Source: Massilibacteroides vaginae (GTDB taxonomy: Bacteria; Bacteroidota; Bacteroidia; Bacteroidales; Tannerellaceae). Taken from it: a stretch of 64,000 nt of DNA. This document shows, piece after piece, positions 9,954-17,837 of this stretch; position 1 is the stretch's first letter; every line of letters starts with the position of its first letter. The stretch covers positions 642,263 to 706,262 of the forward strand of contig NZ_FXDJ01000009.1 in NCBI RefSeq assembly GCF_900178525.1, read 5' to 3'. The translations under genes were made by a program, and so were the position numbers. Under the pieces are notes generated by a model. It saw only the letters and a list, made by a program, of their open reading frames with translations, searched no databases and was not told the origin of the DNA.

Positions 9954-10520
9954 TTATTTCTTCAACCAATTCTCCATAATACGCTTACCTTCGGGCGTAA
10001 GAACAGACTCAGGGTGAAATTGAATACCCCTCACGTCGTATTCCCGGTGACGTAACGCCATAATCTGCCCTTCCACAAAGTCGTCGGCTGTTATTTCAAG
10101 GCATTCCGGAAAACCGTCTTTAGACACTACCCACGAATGGTAACGCCCGGCACGGAAAGAAGTGCCAAGTCCGTCAAACAAATATTCTTCTTTCAGAATA
10201 CGGATATCCGAACAAATACCATGGTGTACATCCGTTAGGTTGATTAGTTTTGCACCGAAGGCTTCCCCGATGGCCTGTTCGCCAAGACAAACCCCCAGAA
10301 TACTTTTGGTTGGGGCATATCTTTTAATAAGCGGCAACAAGATACCAGCTTCCGAAGGTATTCCGGGCCCGGGAGATAACAGTATCTTATCAAACCGGTC
10401 TACCTCGTCTAACGTTATTTTATCGTTGCGATGCACCTCCACATCCGCGCCCAACTCTTTCAGGATGTGCAGCAGATTGTAGGTAAATGAGTCGTAATTA
10501 TCAAATAATAAAATTTTCAT
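9954..10520 (-). CDS. trpG: Anthranilate synthase component II (glutamine amidotransferase)
   Basis: A 188-residue class I glutamine amidotransferase that supplies ammonia to TrpE. The catalytic triad is visible: Cys78 in GVCLGEQAIG, and His169 with Glu171 in HPES. The usual LGHQ after the nucleophile is LGEQ here, a mild deviation. It lies 6 bases after trpE. The same subunit may also serve 4-amino-4-deoxychorismate synthesis; no pabB is present in the window. Confidence 0.95.
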   Translation of the reverse strand: MKILLFDNYDSFTYNLLHILKELGADVEVHRNDKITLDEVDRFDKILLSPGPGIPSEAGILLPLIKRYAPTKSILGVCLGEQAIGEAFGAKLINLTDVHHGICSDIRILKEEYLFDGLGTSFRAGRYHSWVVSKDGFPECLEITADDFVEGQIMALRHREYDVRGIQFHPESVLTPEGKRIMENWLKK

Positions 10521-10526
10521 GGTGTA

Positions 10527-11921
10527 TCAGTTCTTTAATGTGGCGGCAAGATCAATCGCTTTTTTCAGCGCGCCCAGTTTGTTATTCACTTCTTGTAATT
10601 CACGTTCGTCGTTGCTTTGCGACACAACACCCGCACCGGCCTGATAATACAGCACATTACCTCGACTTACAAAAGAACGGATCGTAATAGCCTGATTCAA
10701 ATCGCCATTCAGTCCCAGAAAACCAATACAACCACCGTACGCACCACGATTGTGCTTTTCAATTTCGGTGATCAACTGCATGGCTCTTATCTTGGGCGCA
10801 CCGCTAAGTGTTCCCGCGGGAAAAGTGTCGATATACGTTTTTACGGAGTTACTTTCCGGATTGATTTCTCCACTGACACGCGAAACGAGATGAATCACAT
10901 GGCTGTAGTATTGCACTTCCTTGTAGAAATCCACTTGCACATCGTGCGCGTTACGACTCAGGTCGTTTCGTGCTAGATCGACCAGCATCACATGTTCCGC
11001 GTTTTCTTTCGGATCTGCCAGTAATGCCTCCGTACGCTCTTTGTCCAAGGCCACATTTCCGGTACGAAAGGCTGTTCCTGCTATCGGGTCAATGCTGGCA
11101 TGTCTGCCCGTTACTTTGCAATGGGTTTCGGGTGAGGAACCAAATATCCGAAATCCGCCAAAGTCAAAGTAAAACAAATAGGGCGATGGATTTATACTGC
11201 GAAGCGCACGATAAACTTTGAAATCGTCTCCCTTGAACGCCTGCTCAAAGCGGCGACTAAGCACAATCTGAAACACATCCCCGCGCATACAATGTTGTAT
11301 TCCCTTACGCACCATCGCTTTATATTCCTCGTCGGTGATAGGCGAAGTTTCTACGCCAACCGGAAGAAAATTATAGGAAGCGTAATTCCGATTGTCGATC
11401 AGGGTTTCTATCTCGCACAGGCTACTCTCCTCTCCTTCCTGCAGCAACTCCACCAAAGTCATTTCATTACGAAAATGATCAAACACCAAAATGTACTTGT
11501 ATAATATATAGAGCATATCCGGCGCGTCGTTTTCCTCGTGGTGTACTTCCTGCACCGGAATATCCTCAAAATAGCGAACCGAATCAAAAGCCGTATAGCC
11601 GAACAGTCCGCACACATTCTTTTCTTTCCCTTCTATCGTAAAGCGGTTCAGGAAGGCCGTGATGCAAACATCAACCGGCTTATCGCGAACTACCTCAACC
11701 GACGCATCCGGAAAGGTCATCGTACATTCATTATTATTAACGCCGATACTGGCAACCGGGCGAAGAGCGATGTAGGAAAGACTGTTTTCATCTCCATGGA
11801 AATCCGAGCTTTCCAACAAAGCCGATTCCGGATAAATATCGCGAACCCGGAGGTAGATACTAACAGGCGTATGCAAATCTCCAAGCAGTTTTTTACTTAT
11901 GGTATGATAGGCGTAATTCAT
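10527..11921 (-). CDS. trpE: Anthranilate synthase component I
   Basis: A 464-residue chorismate-binding enzyme that makes anthranilate from chorismate. The C-terminal catalytic part has GTAFRTGN, DLARNDL, HLVSRVSG and FPAGTLSGAPK. The N-terminus carries LLES (35-38), the motif that in E. coli-type TrpE binds tryptophan, so feedback inhibition is likely. Its start codon overlaps the trpB stop as ATGA (11918-11921), the arrangement for coupled translation. TrpE and TrpG together form the ammonia-channelling complex. Confidence 0.97.
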   Translation of the reverse strand: MNYAYHTISKKLLGDLHTPVSIYLRVRDIYPESALLESSDFHGDENSLSYIALRPVASIGVNNNECTMTFPDASVEVVRDKPVDVCITAFLNRFTIEGKEKNVCGLFGYTAFDSVRYFEDIPVQEVHHEENDAPDMLYILYKYILVFDHFRNEMTLVELLQEGEESSLCEIETLIDNRNYASYNFLPVGVETSPITDEEYKAMVRKGIQHCMRGDVFQIVLSRRFEQAFKGDDFKVYRALRSINPSPYLFYFDFGGFRIFGSSPETHCKVTGRHASIDPIAGTAFRTGNVALDKERTEALLADPKENAEHVMLVDLARNDLSRNAHDVQVDFYKEVQYYSHVIHLVSRVSGEINPESNSVKTYIDTFPAGTLSGAPKIRAMQLITEIEKHNRGAYGGCIGFLGLNGDLNQAITIRSFVSRGNVLYYQAGAGVVSQSNDERELQEVNNKLGALKKAIDLAATLKN

Positions 11922-13111
11922 TTGTTTTTCGTGTTAAAATAGGCAATATAGGTTTCAATGTCTTTATCTCCTCGTCCGGAAACGGTGAGTACCACCACCT
12001 CATCCGGTCGAAACTGTATTTTTGGCAAAGTGCCTAAAGCATGCGCGCTTTCCAGTGCCGGAATAATTCCTTCTAACCGGGTTAACTCGAACGCTGCTTC
12101 AAGTGCTTCATCGTCATCTACGGCAAGAATTGCAGCACGTTTTTTCACCGCCAGGTTCGCATGAACCGGACCAATGCCCGGATAGTCCAAGCCTGCAGAA
12201 ATCGAATAAGGCTCCTCAATTTGTCCGTCTTCGCTCTGCATCACCAACGTACGAGCTCCGTGTATAATCCCTTTGCGGCCCAGCTGAATCGTAGCAGCCG
12301 ATTCTCCGGAATCGACACCTTTTCCTCCTGCCTCGGCAAGAATAAGGCGTACACGTTCGTCGTCGATATAATGATATATGGTTCCGGCCGCATTGCTTCC
12401 GCCACCCACACAAGCAATCAGCGTATCGGGATAATCTCGCCCTTCCTTTTCCATCAATTGTTCGCGAATTTCCTCACTGATAACCGATTGCAAACGTGCC
12501 ACCATATCCGGATAAGGATGCGGACCAACGGTAGAACCGATAATATAAAACGTATCCGCCGGATGACAGCACCAGTCGCGTATCGCCTCGTTGGTTGCGT
12601 CTTTCAGTGTCATATTTCCCGACGTGACAGGAACAACTGTGGCACCGAGCATTTTCATCTTCTGCACATTCACCTGCTGACGCTCTACGTCTGTTTTGCC
12701 CATATACACGATACAGTCCATGTTCATCAAGGCGCAAACTGTTGCCGTAGCCACTCCGTGCTGTCCGGCTCCTGTTTCAGCGATAATACGTGTCTTCCCC
12801 ATCCTGCGAGCCAACAAAATCTGCCCAATCGTATTGTTGATCTTATGCGCACCCGTATGATTCAGGTCTTCTCTCTTCAGATACATCTTGCAACCGTATT
12901 TCTCACTCAGTCTCTTCGCATAATAAAGTGGAGACGGGCGGCCTACATAATCCCGCAAAAGCTGATAATATTCCGCCTTAAAACTCTCGCTTTCTATTAC
13001 TTCCAGATACGTTTTCTGCAATACCTCTACACACCGGTGAAGTATTTCCGGGACGTACGCTCCGCCAAACTCACCATAAAACCCATTCTCATCTACCTGA
13101 TACGTTTTCAT
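11918..13111 (-). CDS. trpB: Tryptophan synthase beta chain
   Basis: A 397-residue PLP enzyme that condenses indole and serine to tryptophan. The PLP lysine is Lys90 in HTGAHKINN, the catalytic glutamate lies in AETGAGQHG, and GGGSNAAG binds the PLP phosphate. It is of the classical TrpB1 type. As the first structural gene of the operon it is separated from its alpha partner by five genes, the usual Bacteroidetes order. A 5' leader of roughly 470 nt carrying an attenuator precedes it. Confidence 0.97.
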   Translation of the reverse strand: MKTYQVDENGFYGEFGGAYVPEILHRCVEVLQKTYLEVIESESFKAEYYQLLRDYVGRPSPLYYAKRLSEKYGCKMYLKREDLNHTGAHKINNTIGQILLARRMGKTRIIAETGAGQHGVATATVCALMNMDCIVYMGKTDVERQQVNVQKMKMLGATVVPVTSGNMTLKDATNEAIRDWCCHPADTFYIIGSTVGPHPYPDMVARLQSVISEEIREQLMEKEGRDYPDTLIACVGGGSNAAGTIYHYIDDERVRLILAEAGGKGVDSGESAATIQLGRKGIIHGARTLVMQSEDGQIEEPYSISAGLDYPGIGPVHANLAVKKRAAILAVDDDEALEAAFELTRLEGIIPALESAHALGTLPKIQFRPDEVVVLTVSGRGDKDIETYIAYFNTKNK

Positions 13112-13223
13112 CCGATTTATTTATTTAAAATTTATTCCATTTTAAGTTAAAACAGGTGCCTGATCGCTGCTTTTCAAGAGCAAGCAAAAATGGCTGTAAA
13201 TCAACGCCTTGTATGTTGCCAAA

Positions 13224-13292
13224 AACATAAAGGTTATTTTTCGAAAAACAAAGGATATTTTTTGAAATATAAAGGTTATTTTTTCGAACATA
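13224..13292 (-). repeat. AT-rich dispersed repeat in the trp leader
   Basis: Three degenerate copies of a ~22-bp unit with core AAAGG(A/T)TATTTTT, separated by Cs or Gs in a TTCGAAA-like context. Similar units occur at 25931-25975, near 41735-41880 and at 57074-57130. The unit lies in the 305 bases between the attenuator hairpin and trpB. An 83-codon minus-strand frame over this stretch (13142-13393) repeats a phrase like KITFIFQKISFVF; it is best explained as translation of the repeat, not as a gene. Confidence 0.6.
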
Positions 13293-13416
13293 TAGTATTG
13301 CAAAAAATCATGCTCAAAAACCCTCCCTTTCAGCAGTGAATTTGAATTGTTAATTTCCTTCCTACAAAAGTCTGTTTTGTTCCTTTGTTTCATTTCTTCC
13401 GATTTGATGAATGTGC

Positions 13417-13467
13417 ATTACAACAAAAAAGGCCTATCGCAAGTGCGACAGGCCTTTTTGTTGTAAT
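13417..13467 (-). terminator. trp operon attenuator terminator
   Basis: On the minus strand a GGCCT...AGGCC stem with an inner TCGCA/TGCGA helix is followed by TTTTTT. Outer A/T pairing extends the whole repeat to 18-19 bp per arm. It lies 35 nt after the leader-peptide stop and 305 nt before trpB. No gene on the plus strand runs into it, so its natural target is the trp leader transcript. Possible competitors are weak: TACAAC in the leader can pair with GTTGTA in the 3' arm, so the exact antiterminator is not settled. Confidence 0.82.
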
Positions 13468-13502
13468 TATTCTATTTTAGTATATACACGAGGCTTCGTT
13501 CC

Positions 13503-13562
13503 TTACGACCGTTGGAGTTGTAGGAAGCGCCACCAATATGTATTTACTATATTCCGATTCAT
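13503..13562 (-). CDS. trpL: trp leader peptide with tandem Trp codons
   Basis: A 19-residue frame on the minus strand, MNRNIVNTYWWRFLQLQRS, with two consecutive tryptophan codons (positions 10-11). It begins about 17 nt after the predicted transcription start and is followed 35 nt later by an intrinsic terminator. This is the layout of a ribosome-mediated attenuator: stalling at the UGG pair when charged Trp-tRNA is scarce would let the polymerase read into trpB. Tandem rare Trp codons in this exact position are unlikely by chance. No Shine-Dalgarno is seen, which is normal in this phylum. Confidence 0.82.
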   Translation of the reverse strand: MNRNIVNTYWWRFLQLQRS

Positions 13563-13585
13563 TTTTCGTTGTGTTATTACGGCAG

Positions 13586-13616
13586 CAAATATAGAGATTA
13601 TCTTACAATACGCAAA
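13586..13616 (-). promoter_or_regulatory. trp operon promoter
   Basis: On the minus strand a TTTG (13613-13616) is followed after exactly 19 nt by TATATTTG (13586-13593). This is a full match to the Bacteroidetes primary-sigma consensus (-33 TTTG, 19-21 nt, -7 TAnnTTTG). It lies 23 nt upstream of the leader-peptide ATG. Confidence 0.8.
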
Positions 13617-13723
13617 GATTATTCTGTTTTTTTCTGCAAATAAAAATTACACAAATAGTCAGCATTATGACGATTCAAGCGCTTTCTTTTGTCAAAAAAT
13701 ACGGTTTCGTACGATAATTTATA

Positions 13724-13731
13724 TACTTTTG
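13724..13731 (+). promoter_or_regulatory. Putative -7 element of the divergent PLP lyase gene
   Basis: TACTTTTG matches the TAnnTTTG -7 consensus and lies 32 bases before the lyase start codon. The best -33 candidate (TTTC) is closer than the ideal 19-21 nt. About 110 bases separate this element from the divergent trp -33 box. Confidence 0.5.
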
Positions 13732-13763
13732 GGGCTTTGTTTTAACTATTCATTAAAATAATC

Positions 13764-15224
13764 ATGCAAAACACGAACAACAAGATCAAATTTTATAACG
13801 GAGAAGATATTCCTTTAGAATTACATAAAGTCCGTATTGTACAAAAACTGCATTTGGTTCCTATTGAAAGGAGACTGGAGGCTTTATATGAAGCCGGGTT
13901 TAATACTTTCCGACTGAACACGAAAGATGTATTCCTTGATATGTTGACGGATAGCGGCACAAACGCGATGAGCGATCAGCAATTGGGAGCGATGATGATG
14001 GCAGACGATGCCTATGCCGGCTCTCAAAGCTTTGTTCGTTATCAGAAAGCGGTAGAAGAGGTATTAGGTAAGAAATATCTGTTGCCTGTTCATCAGGGAC
14101 GAGCGGCCGAAAATATTATCAGCCATGCCTTCGTTAAGAAAGGAAACATCGTTCCTATGAATTACCACTTCACTACGGCTATGGCTCATATCACGCAGTA
14201 CGGTGGAAAGATTGAGGAACTCTTATATGATGAAGCTTATGTGATCAATAGCAAACATCCTTTTAAAGGTAATATGAATATTGAAAAGCTGGAAGCTTGT
14301 ATTCAACAAAACGGCGTTGAGAACATTCCTTACATCCGGATGGAGGCTTCGACCAACCTGATCGGCGGACAACCTTTCTCGGTTGCTAACCTCAGGGATG
14401 TAAGAGCTATCGCAGACAAATACAACATTCGTTTGGTGTTAGACGCCAGCCTTTTAGGAGAAAACGCGTGGTTGGTAAAACAGCGTGAAGAGGAGTTCAA
14501 AGATAGTTCAATGCAAGAAATTATGCTGGCTATAACCGGCTTGGCCGATTTGATTTATTTCTCCGCAAGAAAGCTAAGTTCGTCCAGAGGAGGAGGTATC
14601 TGTACAAACAATGAAGCCATCTACAAGGAATTACAACCGCTTATTCCGCTATTCGAAGGTTTCCTTACTTATGGAGGTATGTCTGTTCGCGAAATCGAAG
14701 CAATTGCCGTAGGACTCTACGAAACCTTGGATGAATCGATGATCTGTCAAAGCCCTCAATTTATTGAATATCTTGTAAATGCACTCGACAGTAAAGGCAT
14801 TCCTGTAGTTACACCTGCCGGAGTTCTGGGTTGCCACGTTGATGCTATGCGTATATGCGATCATCTGCCGCAAACCGAATATCCGGCCGGAGCATTAGCC
14901 GCGGCGTTTTTCCTGATATCCGGTATCAGAGGTATGGAGCGTGGGTCTGTTTCTAATCAACGCGACGAAGAAGGCAATGAGACTTATGCGGATATGGAAC
15001 TATTGCGTCTGGCTATACCCCGAAGAGTATTTACGTTATCACAAATTAAATATGTTGAAGACCGTATGACGTGGCTTTACGAAAACCGCAACCTGATCGG
15101 AGGTCTTAAGTTTGTAGACGAACCACCCGTATTACGTTTCTTCATGGGAGGTCTTGCTCCTATCAACGATTGGCCCGAAAAACTAATGGCGAAATTCAGA
15201 AAAGATTTCGGAGATAGTTTATAA
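13764..15224 (+). CDS. Tryptophanase/tyrosine phenol-lyase family PLP lyase (atypical active site)
   Basis: A 486-residue beta-eliminating lyase that should split an aromatic amino acid to pyruvate, ammonia and the ring compound. Family marks: LTDSGTNAMSD (61-71), DDAYAGS, HQGRAAEN (110-117), PLP-contacting Asp227 and Schiff-base Lys270. Two substrate positions match tyrosine phenol-lyase and not tryptophanase: Arg393 in MERG (TPL Arg381) and Phe459 in LRFF (His in TnaA LRHF). The PLP pocket is unusual: the arginine after the PLP aspartate is Leu230 (DASLL), the residue before the lysine is Arg, and the usual DCLVN/DAMVP stretch reads LSSSR. It may be a TPL, a tryptophanase or a third specificity. 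It is divergent from the trp operon. Confidence 0.82.
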   Translation: MQNTNNKIKFYNGEDIPLELHKVRIVQKLHLVPIERRLEALYEAGFNTFRLNTKDVFLDMLTDSGTNAMSDQQLGAMMMADDAYAGSQSFVRYQKAVEEVLGKKYLLPVHQGRAAENIISHAFVKKGNIVPMNYHFTTAMAHITQYGGKIEELLYDEAYVINSKHPFKGNMNIEKLEACIQQNGVENIPYIRMEASTNLIGGQPFSVANLRDVRAIADKYNIRLVLDASLLGENAWLVKQREEEFKDSSMQEIMLAITGLADLIYFSARKLSSSRGGGICTNNEAIYKELQPLIPLFEGFLTYGGMSVREIEAIAVGLYETLDESMICQSPQFIEYLVNALDSKGIPVVTPAGVLGCHVDAMRICDHLPQTEYPAGALAAAFFLISGIRGMERGSVSNQRDEEGNETYADMELLRLAIPRRVFTLSQIKYVEDRMTWLYENRNLIGGLKFVDEPPVLRFFMGGLAPINDWPEKLMAKFRKDFGDSL

Positions 15225-15232
15225 TAAAAAAA

Positions 15233-15278
15233 TGTCATCCTAAGCCCGAACCGGAAATGTCGCGGACTTAGGATGACA
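15233..15278 (-). terminator. Intrinsic terminator of the S51/SusCD operon
   Basis: A 12-bp inverted repeat (15233-15244 with 15267-15278), which on the minus strand runs directly into a T7 stretch, 18 bases after the YfcC gene stop. On the plus strand no T-tract follows, so it mainly serves the minus-strand operon, although the hairpin also lies 8 bases after the lyase stop. Confidence 0.7.
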
Positions 15279-15295
15279 AATAAATAAAGAACCGT

Positions 15296-16894
15296 TTAAA
15301 AACCGTTCAGCTCGCAATAAACAGTGGGTATAAGTAACAGGAGTGCTAAAATTATAAAGATAGCCAGAATCCGAGAAAACCATTTTACCCAAACCGCATA
15401 CGGAATACGGGCGATACCTAACGCACCGATAAGCACACCGGAGGTTGGTGTGATCATATTCGTAAACCCATCTCCAAACTGATAAGCCATAACCGTTGCC
15501 TGACGTGACAGACCAATTACATCCGAGAATGGAGCCATAATCGGCATGGTTAGCGCTGCCTTCGCGGACGCAGACGGAATAATTACGTTGATCATCGTTT
15601 GAATAGCATACATTGATGTAAGCGAAACCATTTTTCCTGCTCCATCCATTATAGAGGCTAATCCGTGAAGAATCGGATCGATCATCTTGCCTTCCTGCAA
15701 AATCCAGATAATACCACCCGAGAGCCCAACGATAATCGCGGGAGAAAGCATATCCTTCGCTCCGGTAAGGAATTCAGCAATCACATCATCGGCTTTTCCT
15801 CCGCTTGCAAATCCGGCCAGAATACCCATCGCAAGGAATATCCCGGAGATCTCACCCAAATACCAGCCGTGTCCCATTACACCGATAATCAGAAAAACAA
15901 CCGTAAATCCCAATAAGGAAAGAATAAAAAAATGGGATGATTTACGTGCTCCAAGCAAACCGGACAGCGCAAACAAAGCCGTACAAACAGGAATAGCCGG
16001 AAGGGTTATCGCAGCGGTACCTACCGAGAAAGTACTGTGCGGATAGGTAACAGAAAATGCCGTAAGCGCAACAAGTACAAGTACATAAACCAACCAGGTA
16101 GAACGAGGTGTTACATACGCAACCGGCGTTTCGGCTGCTTCTGTTTCTCTTTTTCGCCAAAATTCATCCGCCTCATACATCGGAGAAATACGCGGGTTTT
16201 TCTTCACCTTGGCGGCATAGATCAAAACACACAGTATTAAAGCGATTGTAAAGATCACCCAACAAACAAGTCGGTATTCGAATCCTGAAAACAACGGCAG
16301 ATTAGATAATCCTTGCGCAATACCGATTGTAAACGGATTTAAAACAGATCCGGCAAAACCAACATGAGACGCTACATAAACAAGACATATCCCCGTAAGC
16401 GAATCATATCCCATGGAAATGGCTAACGGTACAATAATGATAATAAAAGCCAATGTTTCTTCACTCATGCCGAACACAGATCCAAAAAGACTGAACATAA
16501 TAATAATCAGCGTCATTATCACATTATTAATTCCTATTTTCCGAATCAGAGCATACCGTTCTAAACCTTTCGCTTTATTTAAAAAAGCAAGAATACCAAC
16601 ATCAATTGATTTACTACTGTTCAATACCTGAAAAGCACCTCCGATAATTAATAAAAAGCCGATAATTCCGGCTTGCATTTCAAATCCGGTCAATAAAGAA
16701 CTGAAAATCTGCCAGGTTTGTGGGGAAGATTCAACCCGTTGATAGGAATTGTCTTTAATAACCGTTCGCTCCATCCCGTTGACCTCAACAGTGGTTCTAA
16801 CGTATTCGCCGGCAGGGACAAACCAGGAGATTACAGCAGATATAATAATAAGAACAGATATAATCGTAAATGTATGAGGTATCTTCTTTAGCAT
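15296..16894 (-). CDS. YfcC/DcuC-superfamily inner-membrane transporter
   Basis: A 532-residue polytopic membrane protein with about a dozen hydrophobic segments. It begins MLKKIPHTFTIISVLI with FVPAGEYVR soon after, the typical start of the YfcC/C4-dicarboxylate anaerobic carrier family (PF03606). It retains the internal signature GFLLIIGGAF, GSVFGMSEETLAF and IIPSASAKAALTMPIMAP. Members are predicted carriers of dicarboxylates, amino acids or short peptides. As the last gene of the operon, 34 bases after the cyanophycinase-like gene, it plausibly takes released Asp/Arg or dipeptides across the inner membrane. Substrate is inferred from context only. Confidence 0.85.
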   Translation of the reverse strand: MLKKIPHTFTIISVLIIISAVISWFVPAGEYVRTTVEVNGMERTVIKDNSYQRVESSPQTWQIFSSLLTGFEMQAGIIGFLLIIGGAFQVLNSSKSIDVGILAFLNKAKGLERYALIRKIGINNVIMTLIIIMFSLFGSVFGMSEETLAFIIIIVPLAISMGYDSLTGICLVYVASHVGFAGSVLNPFTIGIAQGLSNLPLFSGFEYRLVCWVIFTIALILCVLIYAAKVKKNPRISPMYEADEFWRKRETEAAETPVAYVTPRSTWLVYVLVLVALTAFSVTYPHSTFSVGTAAITLPAIPVCTALFALSGLLGARKSSHFFILSLLGFTVVFLIIGVMGHGWYLGEISGIFLAMGILAGFASGGKADDVIAEFLTGAKDMLSPAIIVGLSGGIIWILQEGKMIDPILHGLASIMDGAGKMVSLTSMYAIQTMINVIIPSASAKAALTMPIMAPFSDVIGLSRQATVMAYQFGDGFTNMITPTSGVLIGALGIARIPYAVWVKWFSRILAIFIILALLLLIPTVYCELNGF

Positions 16895-16928
16895 TTCTTT
16901 GTGTTTGAAAGTAATTAAATAATTGGAA

Positions 16929-17828
16929 TCAGAGTGTGAAGGATTCGCCCGAGGTATAAAGCGAAAGACGGATATTCTTAGCAGACAGGTAACCTTCTTC
17001 GTTATCCGGTTGATTAGTCATCTGATCGTTTTCGAATAACATGACAGCACTTTGTCCGGCTACTGTACACGTTCCATCCGGCGCCACGATAATGGCTGTA
17101 GCTTCATCAATACCTATGCCCTTTAATCCCGGGTTTTCTATTACAAGCGTAATCAGTCTGTTTTCTCTTTTACGATAAATAAAGTGCTGGTCAACAATAG
17201 CCGAATTAATAAAACCAAAACCGTCTGCTGTTTGAACATTACCGGCTTTGATCACTTTGAAATCGCCACTGCCTTCTCCGTTTACGCCCTCTTGTCCTGT
17301 CAGCATAATCTTACTCATCACAGCTGCTCCGGCACTTGTTCCGCCGATAACACCTCCTTCTTTGTAAATATCTCTGATCTTTTCAAGAAATTTTGTTCCT
17401 GCCAGATAAGCGGTCAGATTATTTTGATCACCACCGGAAAAGAAAATCGCGGTAACGCCCTCTAAACGGCCCAGACTTTCTTCCGTGTCTATATCTTCTT
17501 TCGTGCAGTTGATATAACTAACCTCTTTGCATCCCATCTCCTTGAATTGTTCTTCCTGATATTCACCTGTGTCAACTATATCACCACTTGCGAAAGGAAC
17601 AATAAGTATCTTCGCGTCTGTTCCTCCTCCAAGCGCAAGATATTTCATCATCAGGGAATCCGGTCGTTCTCCACCACCAATAATAAAGAGATGTCCTTTC
17701 GGATTTTCAGGAAAAAGTAAGGAAGCTGATTTTTCTACTACAGGAAGTTGTTCCTTCTTCTCGGCAGTACAACAGGAAAGCAAAGTAACTGTAGCTATTA
17801 AAGCAAACAGCATAATATGTTTAAGCAT
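16929..17828 (-). CDS. Cyanophycinase-like peptidase S51 lipoprotein
   Basis: A 299-residue family S51 serine peptidase. A lipoprotein signal (LIATVTLLSCC, cysteine 19) places it in the periplasm or on the outer membrane. The nucleophile is Ser165 in GGTSAGAA, with FSGGDQ at 130-135. The extended DQHF...R.R..RL motif (213-225) is typical of cyanophycinases and not of the shorter peptidase E. Cyanophycinase cuts the aspartate backbone of cyanophycin to beta-Asp-Arg dipeptides. It lies 9 bases after an M20 peptidase and in one operon with SusC/SusD; an isoaspartyl peptidase, which would finish the job, is divergent at the other end. Other beta-aspartyl substrates are possible. Confidence 0.87.
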   Translation of the reverse strand: MLKHIMLFALIATVTLLSCCTAEKKEQLPVVEKSASLLFPENPKGHLFIIGGGERPDSLMMKYLALGGGTDAKILIVPFASGDIVDTGEYQEEQFKEMGCKEVSYINCTKEDIDTEESLGRLEGVTAIFFSGGDQNNLTAYLAGTKFLEKIRDIYKEGGVIGGTSAGAAVMSKIMLTGQEGVNGEGSGDFKVIKAGNVQTADGFGFINSAIVDQHFIYRKRENRLITLVIENPGLKGIGIDEATAIIVAPDGTCTVAGQSAVMLFENDQMTNQPDNEEGYLSAKNIRLSLYTSGESFTL

Positions 17829-17837
17829 GTTTTCTGA

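Noticed and set aside
13142-13393. An 83-codon minus-strand frame before trpB
   Set aside because: Its phenylalanine/lysine repeats are the translation of the AT-rich dispersed repeat. It has no family resemblance and lies inside the trp leader.
13358-13527. Ten-nt complementarity between the trp leader and a site beyond the terminator as a proven antiterminator
   Set aside because: A 10-nt match in ~650 bases is not rare enough by chance, and the pairing would form only after the terminator has been transcribed. It is kept only as a candidate in the attenuator finding.
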